IMG/VR virus record: IMGVR_UViG_3300009506_000255
Span: 1-37,078 of that record
Direction: 5' to 3' (one strand)
Length of the DNA: 37,078 nt
From: a virus
Positions 13,751 to 22,086 of this stretch are shown here, piece after piece. The notes under the pieces are model-generated. The model saw only the letters and a program-made list of their open reading frames with translations. It was not told where the DNA came from and searched no databases. Position numbers and translations under genes: made by a program. The stretch's first letter is position 1. The number at the start of each line of letters is the position of its first letter.

Positions 13751-15430
13751 ATGACAGCAACCCTAGTAGAGAGCCTGCGCGAGGCGGGCCAGGACTTCGA
13801 ATGGTACCCGACCACGGACGCCATGATCGAGATCGTGGCGGCGCACATGCGCAATCGTGACCCGTATGGCCATAACCACGTTACGTCACTGTTGGACATT
13901 GGCGCCGGGGATGGCCGCGTACTCCAGGCGCTGGCAGGTGACAAATCGCCGAAACTCTATGCCATCGAGAAGGCGGAAATCCACATTCAGAACATGCCGG
14001 CCGACATCGCGATCGTCGGGACCGACTTCCACTACCAGACGCTGATCGACAAGGACGTGGACGTAATCTTCTGCAACCCGCCGTACTCAGAGTTCGAAGA
14101 CTGGGCGGTCAAGATCATCAAGGAGGCGTTGTGTAACCACATTTACCTGATCCTGCCGCAGCGGTGGATCGACTCGGCCATGATCAAGGATGCCCTGATT
14201 ATGCGCGACTCCAAGCCGGAGATCATCTGGACGGGCGACTTCTCCGTTGCGGATCGGCCGGCCCGGGCCCAGGTCAACATCCTGCACGTGGACATGCGAA
14301 AGCGATACAGCGAGTATGGTGGTAGGAACTATCGTTTTCGGCAGATTTCCCGGGATAAACCCGACCCGTTCGACACGTGGTTCCAGGAGAATTTCCCAGA
14401 GGTCGAGGCCATCGACAAACAGGACGGGGCGCAGGAGACGGCCGAGAAGCGCATCCAGCGCGAACTGGTCCCTGGCCCAAACTTGGTGGAACGCCTCTGT
14501 GAGTTGTACCAGCGCGACATGGACCGGATGAACGAATCCTATAAGGCGCTGTGTGCCATCGACCCGGTGTTGCTCAAGGAGGTCGGCGTCAAGTCGGAGG
14601 AGGTCAAGGAGGGCTTGAAGAAGAAGATCGGCGGCCTCAAGAACCTCTATTGGAAGGAACTGTTCGAACACCTGGAAAAGATCAAGCGGCGGCTGACGCA
14701 CAAGTCCTGTGACAAGATCGTCGACCAGATGGGCTTGGCTGTGCACGTCGATTTCACGGCGGACAACGCTTATGCCGTGGTGCTGTGGGTCCTCAAGAAC
14801 GCCAACTCTTATATTGAGGGGCAGGTGGTTGACCTGTTTACGGAACTCACCGAGCCCGAGTGCGTCAAGATGTATAAGTCGAACCAGAAGACGTTTGGCA
14901 ATGACGACTGGCGCTATCTCAAGAACGAGCATTGGAGCGACCGCCCGAAAGAAAAACCGACGCACTACATGCTCGACTACCGGATCGTGGCGTCGGGCTG
15001 GTACGGGCACGCTATCAAGCCGAACGACAAGGAATGGCGCAGCGACTACGACTATCCCGGCGGGCTCCATCGGGACGCTCACGCCCGGTTGGATGATATC
15101 GTGACCATCGCGAACAACCTGGAGTTCCCCTGTTCTGATTCGAGCCGCTTGACGTACCGCCGGTGGACGTCGGGTAGTGCCGAAGTGCTCTATCTCGACA
15201 ACGGCGAGCCCCTGGTCCGGGTCCGGGCCTTCATGAACGGCAACATGCACTACCAGTTCAACCAGGACTTCATCAAGGCCCTTAATGTGGAAGCCTCGCG
15301 CATTCTGGGCTGGATCCGTTCGCCCCAGGAAGCCTGCGCAGAGATGGATATCGATATCGTAACCGCCACGCGATGCTTCGCATCGAACAAGCTGTTCGTG
15401 GCGGATTCCCGTAAACTGCTAACAGCATAG
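13751..15430 (+). CDS. DNA methyltransferase with DUF4942-type C-terminal domain
   Basis: 559 aa; ATG 13751 follows AGGAGATTGAC. SAM-binding motif I LLDIGAGDGRVL (47-58) precedes the catalytic NPPY (109-112), the order and sequence expected for adenine-N6 methyltransferases. The C-terminal half (EHLEKIKRRLTHKSCDKIVD and KPTHYMLDYRIVASGWYGHA) matches the DUF4942 region found fused to such methylases on plasmids and phages. It probably modifies phage DNA, for protection against restriction or for regulation. No restriction enzyme is adjacent. Confidence 0.85.
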   Translation: MTATLVESLREAGQDFEWYPTTDAMIEIVAAHMRNRDPYGHNHVTSLLDIGAGDGRVLQALAGDKSPKLYAIEKAEIHIQNMPADIAIVGTDFHYQTLIDKDVDVIFCNPPYSEFEDWAVKIIKEALCNHIYLILPQRWIDSAMIKDALIMRDSKPEIIWTGDFSVADRPARAQVNILHVDMRKRYSEYGGRNYRFRQISRDKPDPFDTWFQENFPEVEAIDKQDGAQETAEKRIQRELVPGPNLVERLCELYQRDMDRMNESYKALCAIDPVLLKEVGVKSEEVKEGLKKKIGGLKNLYWKELFEHLEKIKRRLTHKSCDKIVDQMGLAVHVDFTADNAYAVVLWVLKNANSYIEGQVVDLFTELTEPECVKMYKSNQKTFGNDDWRYLKNEHWSDRPKEKPTHYMLDYRIVASGWYGHAIKPNDKEWRSDYDYPGGLHRDAHARLDDIVTIANNLEFPCSDSSRLTYRRWTSGSAEVLYLDNGEPLVRVRAFMNGNMHYQFNQDFIKALNVEASRILGWIRSPQEACAEMDIDIVTATRCFASNKLFVADSRKLLTA

Positions 15431-15443
15431 AGAGGAGTAACAC

Positions 15444-15659
15444 ATGAATAAGGATAGGTTGATTGAAGCGTTGGAAGACATGGACGATTGTTATGCGGCG
15501 GCGCTCGTAGCTGAGTGGCTGGAACGGATGCCTGACGCTGATGACCGGCGCACCAACCTGGAGCGCATCATCCGGGCGATGGACAAAGGCACGCGCCAGC
15601 ATATCGGGGAAGTCTTCTTTGACGTGGACGCCGAAGTCGGCGCCGACGAGGAGGGGTGA
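15444..15659 (+). CDS. Small acidic hypothetical protein, 71 aa
   Basis: ATG 15444 behind AGAGAGGAGTAACAC. Acidic helices (NKDRLIEALEDMDDCYAAAL, RRTNLERIIRAMDKG) and an acidic end. It is 1 nt upstream of the next gene. Unknown function. Confidence 0.6.
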   Translation: MNKDRLIEALEDMDDCYAAALVAEWLERMPDADDRRTNLERIIRAMDKGTRQHIGEVFFDVDAEVGADEEG

Positions 15660-15660
15660 G

Positions 15661-15912
15661 ATGGTGCTGACTGAGAACCTGAACGTGGACTTTGCCCTGC
15701 TGGACCAGCAACTCAATGTTCTGTGCAAGGCGATATTTACCGAGAAGCCCCTGACTAAAGACGATCGCGACCTGCTCGAAGGCGTCTACAAACTGCTGTA
15801 CCACATCTGGAACGAGCATTGGACGCACTGCGATGCCTGCGACACACCGGGTGAGACAGTGGACCTGCTAGGGCGCTGTCTGACCTGTCACCCCTATTAC
15901 AAGGAGGGATGA
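15661..15912 (+). CDS. Small protein with VDxALLD helical domain and CxxC pairs
   Basis: 83 aa; ATG 15661 behind GAGGAGGGGTGAG. The N-terminal half NVDFALLDQQLNVLCKAI is paralogous to the C-terminal part of the protein at 8407. The C-terminal part has CDACDT and CLTC pairs, giving a likely four-cysteine zinc knuckle. Role unknown. Confidence 0.65.
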   Translation: MVLTENLNVDFALLDQQLNVLCKAIFTEKPLTKDDRDLLEGVYKLLYHIWNEHWTHCDACDTPGETVDLLGRCLTCHPYYKEG

Positions 15913-15915
15913 GCG

Positions 15916-16275
15916 ATGGTGGCACTGAACACACGAATCGACTGGACCGAGCGAGGCAAGTTGCACGGTCACAGCGAAACAGAGGAGCAGCGCGAGCTGA
16001 TCATGGCCGCGATGCAGCGGATGGACTGGCTCGAGATTCCGACGGACGGATCCCGGTTGCAGGTGGCGATGATGCCGGGCCTGGGGATCAACGAGGCGAT
16101 CAAGCAGTTGCGCCTGCCGAAGGTCTCGCACATAGCCATCTCGCATGAGCTGGCGCCGTACGGGTTCTACGGGATCCGGGCCCATTATTCCAATGCCGAC
16201 GTGGATGTCTTCCTGGTGGATCGGGGCTCGGACATGTTCCCGGTCTGCATGGAAGTCACTGAGAAGGGAGGTTGA
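15916..16275 (+). CDS. Hypothetical protein, 119 aa
   Basis: ATG 15916 behind GGAGGGATGAGCG. It includes a helix QRELIMAAMQRMDWLEI and a beta-rich C-terminus (FYGIRAHYSNADVDVFLVDRG). No motif recognised. Confidence 0.65.
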   Translation: MVALNTRIDWTERGKLHGHSETEEQRELIMAAMQRMDWLEIPTDGSRLQVAMMPGLGINEAIKQLRLPKVSHIAISHELAPYGFYGIRAHYSNADVDVFLVDRGSDMFPVCMEVTEKGG

Positions 16276-16277
16276 GA

Positions 16278-16751
16278 ATGTGCTGTTGTGGCAAACCAAC
16301 ACGAAATGATGAACAGCCGGGCTGGAGGGCAGACTTCGGGCCAGCCCTGGAAGAAGACGACGCGCTGATCTACGACGAATGTGGACGATGTTGCCCGCAG
16401 ATCAATGGTGAAACAGTCCATATAGACTACCACAGTCACCATTTCCGACTTGTTCTGCAGCGGGGCTGCTTCTATCTACTCGTGCGGCATGGCGGCGGGC
16501 AGGAGCGGATTGATATAGGATGGGATCACACCTGCTTCGCGGCCCTGTTGTTGCCGATGGACAGCGACGAGCGGTACTTGATGCTCCATAACCTGTATTC
16601 CATACACCGGAATTCTAGGGAGAAGGCTCGTACTGCCGAGCGACAGCGCTGGACCCAAGCGGCGGCCGAGAAGCGCATCCGCACCCGGAAACGTCGGGGT
16701 CGCGACCAAGTCAAGGTCTGGATCGAGCCGGAAAGGAGCGTGACATGCTGA
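16278..16751 (+). CDS. Cys-rich hypothetical protein with basic C-terminus, 157 aa
   Basis: ATG 16278 follows AGGGAGGTTGAGA. It starts MCCCGKPTRNDEQPGW, has further Cys pairs (ECGRCC), and ends in a strongly basic helix (AAEKRIRTRKRRGRDQVKVW), suggesting nucleic-acid contact. Function unknown. The next gene's ATG overlaps its stop region. Confidence 0.6.
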   Translation: MCCCGKPTRNDEQPGWRADFGPALEEDDALIYDECGRCCPQINGETVHIDYHSHHFRLVLQRGCFYLLVRHGGGQERIDIGWDHTCFAALLLPMDSDERYLMLHNLYSIHRNSREKARTAERQRWTQAAAEKRIRTRKRRGRDQVKVWIEPERSVTC

Positions 16752-17108
16752 CCGAAGCTAGAGTAGACCTCTTGGAGCGAGTGTTTGACGTGGTTCTCAA
16801 CGGGGCAAGAGGGGCTGTCCTCCAAGGCGATGGCCCTGCAGACCTGCGGCATCATTAACGAAGGGGACTACCCCCACGACCCAGACGATCTGAACCGCTG
16901 CCTGTTACTGATGGAGGCGATTCCCGAGGTGCGCGAAGCGCTACCCAAGATGCGCGAACTTGGGCCGGTGTGGTCCGCCCTGGTGGATCGTTGGGACGAG
17001 ATCGAGCGGACATTTCTGGCCGAGGCCGGCTACAACTGGACAAGGCGACGGAGGGCGGCTCAGACATACCAACTCATGCAATTCACGATAAGGGCTGCGG
17101 GAGGATAA
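16745..17108 (+). CDS. Phage protein, probably frameshifted near its N-terminus
   Basis: The good ribosome binding site (GGAAAGGAGCGTGAC) serves ATG 16745, whose frame (MLTEARVDLLERVFDVVL...) stops after 37 codons. The conserved-looking body lies in the +1 frame from about 16785 (first start TTG): FSTGQEGLSSKAMALQTCG, then DYPHDPDDLNRCLLLMEAIP and GPVWSALVDRWDEIE. This body matches a common small phage family of unknown function, known to me by its G-x-SSKA and P-x-DPxDxxRC patterns. Either a programmed +1 shift joins the frames, or TTG 16785/ATG 16830 is used, or an indel broke the gene. Confidence 0.6.
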
Positions 17109-17110
17109 CC

Positions 17111-17506
17111 ATGCTGACAAACGAACAGAGATTGACGTATCTCACGCAGAGATCATGCCACTGTCCCGTGTGTGACAATGACCAGATTGAGGGCGGGTCG
17201 TTCGACTGTTCGGCCGACATCGCCTGGCAACAGCTCTGGTGCAACGATTGTGAGTACGAGTGGATCGATACCTATTCGCTCTGTGACGTACAGACGCGCA
17301 CCTATGGCGAGGATGAAGGTGAGCCGGACATGGCCACAGCTCGCGAACTGCGCGCGGTCTTGCAGGACTGCATCACCGATACCGGCGCTTACTGTTTCAG
17401 TGCCCCGACGATAGAGAAGCTGAAACAACGCATTGACTACATCAACAAGGTGGCTCGCGAAGTCCTGACACAGGGACTGAACGAGGCAGAAAGGAGCGTG
17501 CCATGA
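17111..17506 (+). CDS. Zinc-ribbon protein, paralogue of the protein at 10622
   Basis: 131 aa; ATG 17111, 2 nt after the preceding stop, with GGGAGGATAACC in front. CPVCDN and CNDC pairs, IEGGSFD, and WIDTYSLCDVQ align with the protein at 10622. The C-terminal half differs (PTIEKLKQRIDYINKVAREV). Its stop overlaps the next ATG (ATGA). Confidence 0.75.
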   Translation: MLTNEQRLTYLTQRSCHCPVCDNDQIEGGSFDCSADIAWQQLWCNDCEYEWIDTYSLCDVQTRTYGEDEGEPDMATARELRAVLQDCITDTGAYCFSAPTIEKLKQRIDYINKVAREVLTQGLNEAERSVP

Positions 17507-17814
17507 AAATGAAGTATGGTTACACCGCCGACTTCGAAGCGATCGCGGCGGGGATCTACCGGATGCTGCCGGAAGAGTACAAGGCAGCGCTGGCGTTCGG
17601 GATGTGCCCGGCGCCGTTCATGGAGCAGGCGGAGCAGTTGTTCCGGGAGAAATGTGCCCGGGCCGAGCTGGAGCGTTATGGCATCCCGGAAGACCCCGGG
17701 AACTTCAAGAAGTGGTGCGCCGCGGTCAAGCGGGACGTCATCCAGGAGTTCAACCATCAACTGGCCCTGGCGATGCTGGCCGAAGCCAAGCGTCAAGGGG
17801 CACTGGTCGTGTAG
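17503..17814 (+). CDS. Hypothetical helical protein, 103 aa
   Basis: ATG 17503 in an ATGA overlap, with AAAGGAGCGTGCC upstream. Largely helical (YRMLPEEYKAALAFGM, EQAEQLFREKCARAELERYG, IQEFNHQLALAMLAEAK). No motif recognised. It is immediately before the exonuclease gene. Confidence 0.65.
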   Translation: MKMKYGYTADFEAIAAGIYRMLPEEYKAALAFGMCPAPFMEQAEQLFREKCARAELERYGIPEDPGNFKKWCAAVKRDVIQEFNHQLALAMLAEAKRQGALVV

Positions 17815-17824
17815 GGAGAATGCC

Positions 17825-18433
17825 ATGAACTACGTGATCTTGGACACTGAAACGACGGGCCTGTTCGACTTCTCCAAGCCGGCGGACGCCGAGGGGCAGC
17901 CCTACCTGTCCTCTCTTGGCCTATTTATCGTGGATGACGCGCGGCGCATCATCGGGGCCGAGAGTTACTATGTGGAGCCGGACGGCTGGTCTATGTCAGA
18001 GGAGGCAGGCAGGGTGAATGGTCTTACCGATGAATTCCTGATGGAGCATGGCGATCCGGTGGAGATAGTGCTGTCACGTTACGCGGAGTTGGTAGACGCC
18101 GGGAACGCTATTGCGGCGTTCGGGGCACAGTACGACACCAAGGTGCTCCGCGGCGCGCTGCGCCGGGCGGGCATGGACGACCGGTTCACGAAGACGCCGA
18201 ACGTCTGCCTGATGCGGGCCTGTACGGATATCTGCAAGGTCCCCCGGGCCAAGGGGAACGGGTACAAATGGCCCACGTTGGAGCAGGCGTGCGCGGCGCT
18301 GGGGATCTGGAACCCCGCCCAGCATAGCGCCTTAGGTGACGCCCTGGCGGCGCTGCAAATCTTCCTCAAACTGGCGGACCTGAGCGCGCTGCCTGAGCCG
18401 ACGGTCCATTACGCCAAACACCGCCCCGTCTAA
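17825..18433 (+). CDS. DEDDh-type 3'-5' exonuclease (DnaQ/RNase T fold)
   Basis: 202 aa; ATG 17825 behind GTAGGGAGAATGCC. Exo I is VILDTETTGL (D and E of the DEDD set, residues 4-13), Exo II is AAFGAQYDTKVL (D about residue 102), and Exo III is HSALGDALAA (His and Asp about residues 161-166). All four acidic residues plus the His are present, so it should be active. It could proofread, trim DNA ends or degrade host nucleic acid. No polymerase gene is adjacent. Confidence 0.85.
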   Translation: MNYVILDTETTGLFDFSKPADAEGQPYLSSLGLFIVDDARRIIGAESYYVEPDGWSMSEEAGRVNGLTDEFLMEHGDPVEIVLSRYAELVDAGNAIAAFGAQYDTKVLRGALRRAGMDDRFTKTPNVCLMRACTDICKVPRAKGNGYKWPTLEQACAALGIWNPAQHSALGDALAALQIFLKLADLSALPEPTVHYAKHRPV

Positions 18434-18468
18434 TAGAGAGGGGCTATCCCAGAAGGGAGGAAACGAGT

Positions 18469-18726
18469 ATGAGATACGATGACACCGAGGCGCGCCGGCG
18501 GATCGCGGAAGAGCGTTTGCCCGACCAACTGCTGCAGGACGCAGAAATACAAGGGATCGACGAGTTCGTCGAGGCGATGGACCTGGACACGGTCGTCGCC
18601 TACGCCCGGCTGCACAAGATCGAGTTCGACGAGCCGGACCAGTGGCTGGACGACGAGTGGTCGGCTAAAGAGAGTTGGCTCCGCACGGCGGTCATGGAGC
18701 ACATGGCCGAGCGGATAGGACACTGA
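18469..18726 (+). CDS. Small acidic helical protein, 85 aa
   Basis: ATG 18469 behind AGAAGGGAGGAAACGAGT. Acidic and helical throughout (RRRIAEERLPDQLLQDAEIQ; WLDDEWSAKESWLRTAVMEH). No family recognised; it precedes the SMC-like ATPase gene. Confidence 0.65.
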   Translation: MRYDDTEARRRIAEERLPDQLLQDAEIQGIDEFVEAMDLDTVVAYARLHKIEFDEPDQWLDDEWSAKESWLRTAVMEHMAERIGH

Positions 18727-18763
18727 GTAGACAATGACTGATACCAACGAAAGGAACAAGAGC

Positions 18764-20524
18764 ATGACACCCGAAGAACTGACGAAACACCTGGAAGCAC
18801 ACGAGTATCGATTCGCCAAGACCATGCCGCAGATCCCGCATTACTACACCCTGCGGAAAAACTGGAAGGACGACAAGCTGTTCGAAGAGGTGGTCCAGGC
18901 CATCCGCGATCTGGGTGAGGTGCGGCCCTGGCCGGCCCCGCCGAAGAAGGCCCGGTACCACCACACCTACTTCGACGCGGGCGAGTGGAGTTACTGGTCG
19001 ATGGGCGCCCCGCTGAATGAGACGATCTTGATCAACCGGGCCAAGACCTACCATCCGACCACGGCGAAGCCGGTGGAGAAGGAACCTGAACAAGCTGCAC
19101 CGATGGAACCGGAGCTGGTCGACGAGGAGAAGACTGGCGATCCCGAGACAGGGCCCCAGGATCTGACGCCGCTGGCTCCAGCCGTTGAGGACGAAAGTCA
19201 GCCTGTCGCGGACCTTGAGGCGCCGCCTATCGAACATCCAGAGTCGCAAGGTGAGACGTCGGCCACGGAGCCTACGAAACCGGATGATTCCGTACGAAGC
19301 AACGGGTCGCTGCACATCATTCGGTTGCAGGCCGAGAACTTCAAGAAGCTCCGGGCGGTGGAGATCACCCCGAAAGGGAACGTGGTGACGATCACCGGGC
19401 GCAACGGAGCTGGCAAGTCGTCGGTGCTGGATTCGATTTTCGCCGCCCTCGGGGGACGAAACGCGGCGCCGAAGAAGCCGATTCGCGAGGGTGAAAAGCG
19501 GTCCCGGGTTGTGGCTGATCTCGGCGACCTGGTGGCAACACAAGTCTTCACGCCGTCCGGATCCCGGCTGGAAGTGGCGAACAAGGATGGGATGGTGTTC
19601 AAGAGCCCCCAGGCGGTGCTCGATAAGCTCGTGGGCGCGATCGGGTTCGATCCCCTGGCGTTCATGGCGATGGACGACAAGGCCAAGCGGCAGGTCCTGA
19701 TCGAGTTGATGGGCGTGGACGTGACGGCACACGATAAGAAGATCGCCGATCTGAAGAACGATCGCAGCACCCTGATGGAAAAGAAGAAGGAGGCTGCCAA
19801 GGAACTGGAAGCGATGCCCCAATGGCCGGAGGCGCCGGAGGAAGAAGTCTCGGTGACGGAGTTGATGGCCGAGTTGAAGCAGGCCAACGAGACCAACAAA
19901 GCCCTTGAGACCCTCGAGAAGCAGGCGGACGCGGACCTGAAGGAACTGACGCGGCTGAGCGAGGAGTTCCGGGCGCTTCAGGTCAAGATCGCCACCGCCC
20001 AGCAGGCGGCCCAGACGTCTCAGGCAGCACTGAAGGACAAATCCAAGGTGGACACGGAAGCCATTGAACAGCGTGCCGAGAAGTTGGAGACGACCAATAA
20101 GCAGGTCCGCGAGAATCAAGCCCGCACCAAGAAAGAGGCCGAGATCGAGGAGTTAGGCAACCAGGTCTATACCAAGTACCAGGCGATCCAGGCGGCCGAG
20201 GCCGAGAAGGCCAACGCCCTCGCCGAGGTCAAACTGCCGCTGGAAGGGTTGTCAGTGGACGAGGAAGGCGTCACCTTCGATGGGATTCCCCTGAGTCAGG
20301 TCAACCACGCCAAACAGGTCGAGGTCTCCATGGCGATCGGCATGGCCCAGAATCCGAAGCTCCGGGTGATGCTGGCGAACGGCAATGGTCTGGACTCCGA
20401 GACCCTGGCCACCGTGGCGCGGCTGGCGCAGGAGAATGACTATCAGGTCTGGCTCGAAGTCGCCGACGAGTCGGGCAAGATGGGGATCGTAATAGAAGAC
20501 GGAACAGTAGCCAGCGTCAACTAG
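18764..20524 (+). CDS. SMC/SbcC-like ATPase with extra N-terminal phage domain
   Basis: 586 aa. ATG 18764 was chosen over 18734 because CGAAAGGAACAAGAGC precedes it. Residues 1-97 (YRFAKTMPQIPHYYTLRKNW; YWSMGAPLNETILINR) form a phage domain often seen as a separate protein. Residues 98-180 are a Pro/Glu linker. Residues 183-586 are an AAA_23/SMC-type ATPase with Walker A GRNGAGKSS (212-220), a coiled coil (about 350-480) and a degenerate Walker B region (LRVMLANGNGLDSE). It is likely a recombination/repair or DNA-end-processing partner of the phage. No nuclease subunit (SbcD) is seen. Confidence 0.8.
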   Translation: MTPEELTKHLEAHEYRFAKTMPQIPHYYTLRKNWKDDKLFEEVVQAIRDLGEVRPWPAPPKKARYHHTYFDAGEWSYWSMGAPLNETILINRAKTYHPTTAKPVEKEPEQAAPMEPELVDEEKTGDPETGPQDLTPLAPAVEDESQPVADLEAPPIEHPESQGETSATEPTKPDDSVRSNGSLHIIRLQAENFKKLRAVEITPKGNVVTITGRNGAGKSSVLDSIFAALGGRNAAPKKPIREGEKRSRVVADLGDLVATQVFTPSGSRLEVANKDGMVFKSPQAVLDKLVGAIGFDPLAFMAMDDKAKRQVLIELMGVDVTAHDKKIADLKNDRSTLMEKKKEAAKELEAMPQWPEAPEEEVSVTELMAELKQANETNKALETLEKQADADLKELTRLSEEFRALQVKIATAQQAAQTSQAALKDKSKVDTEAIEQRAEKLETTNKQVRENQARTKKEAEIEELGNQVYTKYQAIQAAEAEKANALAEVKLPLEGLSVDEEGVTFDGIPLSQVNHAKQVEVSMAIGMAQNPKLRVMLANGNGLDSETLATVARLAQENDYQVWLEVADESGKMGIVIEDGTVASVN

Positions 20525-20554
20525 CCGCAACAAAGAATGAACTCTACTAATCAG

Positions 20555-21172
20555 AGCGTGCCACGAATGCGAAGAAACCCAGGATGAGCTAGCGTACCAC
20601 CTCTGGCAAGAAGCCCACAATTCTACAGTGTGCCGAGATCCGATAGAAAGCCATGGAAGCCGAGCGTGCCAGTCAACGGAAGTATCCCATTTTGATTTAG
20701 CGTGCCCAGCGAGTAAAGCAACCCAACGGTCAGAGCGTGCCAAAATAAGGGAGCAACCCAACTTAAAGCAGCGTGCCGAGGTCGGATAGAAACCCATGGC
20801 AACAAAGCGTGCCATAGTATCGAAGCACCCCAGGCGTTGTCAGCGAGCCGAGCAAGACCAGGACCCCAAAATGCTCTAGCGAGCCATACGACAGTAGAAG
20901 CCCACTGAGAGCGAGCGAGCCAAACCAAGCGAGCAACCCGAAACGGACAGCGTGCCACTATGTGTCAGCACCCCAGGCGTTGTTAGCGAGCCGAGCAAGA
21001 CCAGGACCCCAACAAACAAGAGCGTGCCATTTAGGGCGAGAAACCCACGAAACACAAGCGTGCCATCATTAAGAAGAAACCCACGGCTCTTGAGCGTGCC
21101 ATGCGGTTGTAGGAGCCCAGAAATCCGAAGCGTGCCACTTTGTCGAAGAAATCCTTAGGTATCAAGCGTCAC
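20555..21172 (+). repeat. TIGR-type array, upstream part (17 units, 36-bp period)
   Basis: Each 36-bp unit is AGCGTGCC, 10 variable nt, AGAAACCC, 10 variable nt. Units start at 20555, 20591, 20627, 20663, 20699, 20734, 20770, 20806, 20842, 20878, 20914, 20949, 20985, 21021, 21057, 21093 and 21129; two units are 35 bp. A degenerate end repeat AGCGTCAC is at 21165. The base after each 8-mer is mostly purine, so 9-nt repeats and 9-nt spacers fit equally well. Variants of box 1 are AGCGAGCC and AGTGTGCC; of box 2 AGAAGCCC, AGCAACCC, AGCACCCC. First-spacer examples: acgaatgcga, acctctggca, gagatccgat, agtcaacgga. There is no open frame with codon conservation. This fits a tandem interspaced guide RNA array giving 36-nt dual-spacer RNAs. 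Confidence 0.9.
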
Positions 21173-21191
21173 TTATTCAAGGAGAACGACC

Positions 21192-22079
21192 ATGAACACC
21201 TTAGTCAGCAAGAGTCTAGTCAGAACCATGTATGACGTGCAGCACGAGCGGATCCAAACAGGAAACAGGATTTGTGCAGAAATCAAGGCCCGGCTGGGTC
21301 AGAAGCCGGGCCAGTCGGAAGACGAACTGGAGAAGGAATCGAAAGAGTTCCTGGCCCGGGCCCGGCGTGAGTATGCCCGGATCACCGACGCCTTCGTGTT
21401 GAGCCAGGCGCACAAGTACTTGAAGGTGGACTTCAGCGAGTACGAGATCATCACCGATGCCGGAATGCTGGTGTTCGTGGAACTGTACGAGCAGCAGTTG
21501 GCCCACGAGCAGAAGATGACCAAGGTGATCGGCAAGATCGTCCAGCAGCATGATCTGTGGGGTGCGTTCCTCGAGCAGGTCCGGGGCTGCGGTCCGCTGA
21601 TGAGCGCGGTGATCCTGAGCGAGTTCGACATCCACAAGGCCGAGCGGATCAGTCAGTTCTGGCGGTACGCGGGGCTGTCGGTGGAATCGGACGGCCGGGG
21701 CACGGGCCGGTACAAGGAGCACCTCGTCGAGCAGGAGTACACCGACAAGGACGGCAAGCAGCAGACGAAGAAGGGCATCGCCTTCAACCCGTTCTTGAAG
21801 ACCAAGCTCGTGGGTGTTCTGGCCAGCTCGTTCCTGAAACAGCCGGCGGATGAGTGCAAGTACCGCAAGGTCTACGACGACTACAAGAACCGCCTCGAGA
21901 ACCACCCTAAGCACGCCGAGAAGACCAAGGGACACCGTCATGCGATGGCGATGCGGTACTGCATCAAGATCTTCCTGCAGGATCTGTGGCTGGCGTGGCG
22001 GACGCTGGAGAACCTGCCGATCACGGCGCCCTATAACGAGGCCGTGCTCGGTCACCAGCACCACGAAGAAGCGGCCTGA
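21192..22079 (+). CDS. tasA: TasA-like Nop-domain protein (IS110 C-terminal-like, no nuclease)
   Basis: 295 aa; ATG 21192 behind AAGGAGAACGACC. Residues 45-125 are helical and likely coiled. Residues 128-163 (VRGCGPLMSAVILSEF, then FWRYAGLSVES) and the later helices (FNPFLKTKLVGVLASSF; MRYCIKIFLQDLWLAWR) follow the C-terminal Transposase_20/Nop-like domain of IS110-family proteins. The N-terminal DEDD RuvC-like catalytic domain is absent, as are HNH motifs. Flanked on both sides by a 36-bp dual-spacer array, it fits a stand-alone Tas protein that binds guide RNA and DNA without cutting. A homology search would probably label it 'transposase'. There are no terminal inverted repeats and no target duplication. 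Confidence 0.85.
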   Translation: MNTLVSKSLVRTMYDVQHERIQTGNRICAEIKARLGQKPGQSEDELEKESKEFLARARREYARITDAFVLSQAHKYLKVDFSEYEIITDAGMLVFVELYEQQLAHEQKMTKVIGKIVQQHDLWGAFLEQVRGCGPLMSAVILSEFDIHKAERISQFWRYAGLSVESDGRGTGRYKEHLVEQEYTDKDGKQQTKKGIAFNPFLKTKLVGVLASSFLKQPADECKYRKVYDDYKNRLENHPKHAEKTKGHRHAMAMRYCIKIFLQDLWLAWRTLENLPITAPYNEAVLGHQHHEEAA

Positions 22080-22086
22080 TCGAGAG

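Noticed and set aside
14087-15250. 387-aa minus-strand open frame
   Set aside because: Antisense to the methyltransferase gene with clear catalytic motifs on the + strand.
17490-17510. Isolated AGCGTGCC near 17497 as an outlying array box
   Set aside because: It is part of a ribosome binding site and start region, with no second box at the 18-nt spacing.
18692-20119. 475-aa minus-strand open frame
   Set aside because: Antisense to the SMC-like ATPase, whose domains and ribosome binding site support the + strand.
20252-20958. Minus-strand open frames with a 12-residue periodic sequence across the array
   Set aside because: The period is a by-product of the 36-bp repeat (12 codons). There is no ribosome binding site, variable spacers are not conserved, and the frames overlap the SMC-like gene and array.
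20952-21158. Plus-strand frame with repeated SVP...RNP in the array
   Set aside because: Same artefact of the 36-bp period; it covers only part of the array, is broken by the 35-bp units, and has no ribosome binding site.
21192-22079. Active IS110-family insertion sequence
   Set aside because: The protein lacks the N-terminal DEDD RuvC-like domain and there is no sign of element ends. The flanks are a regular 36-bp array that continues on both sides with the same boxes.
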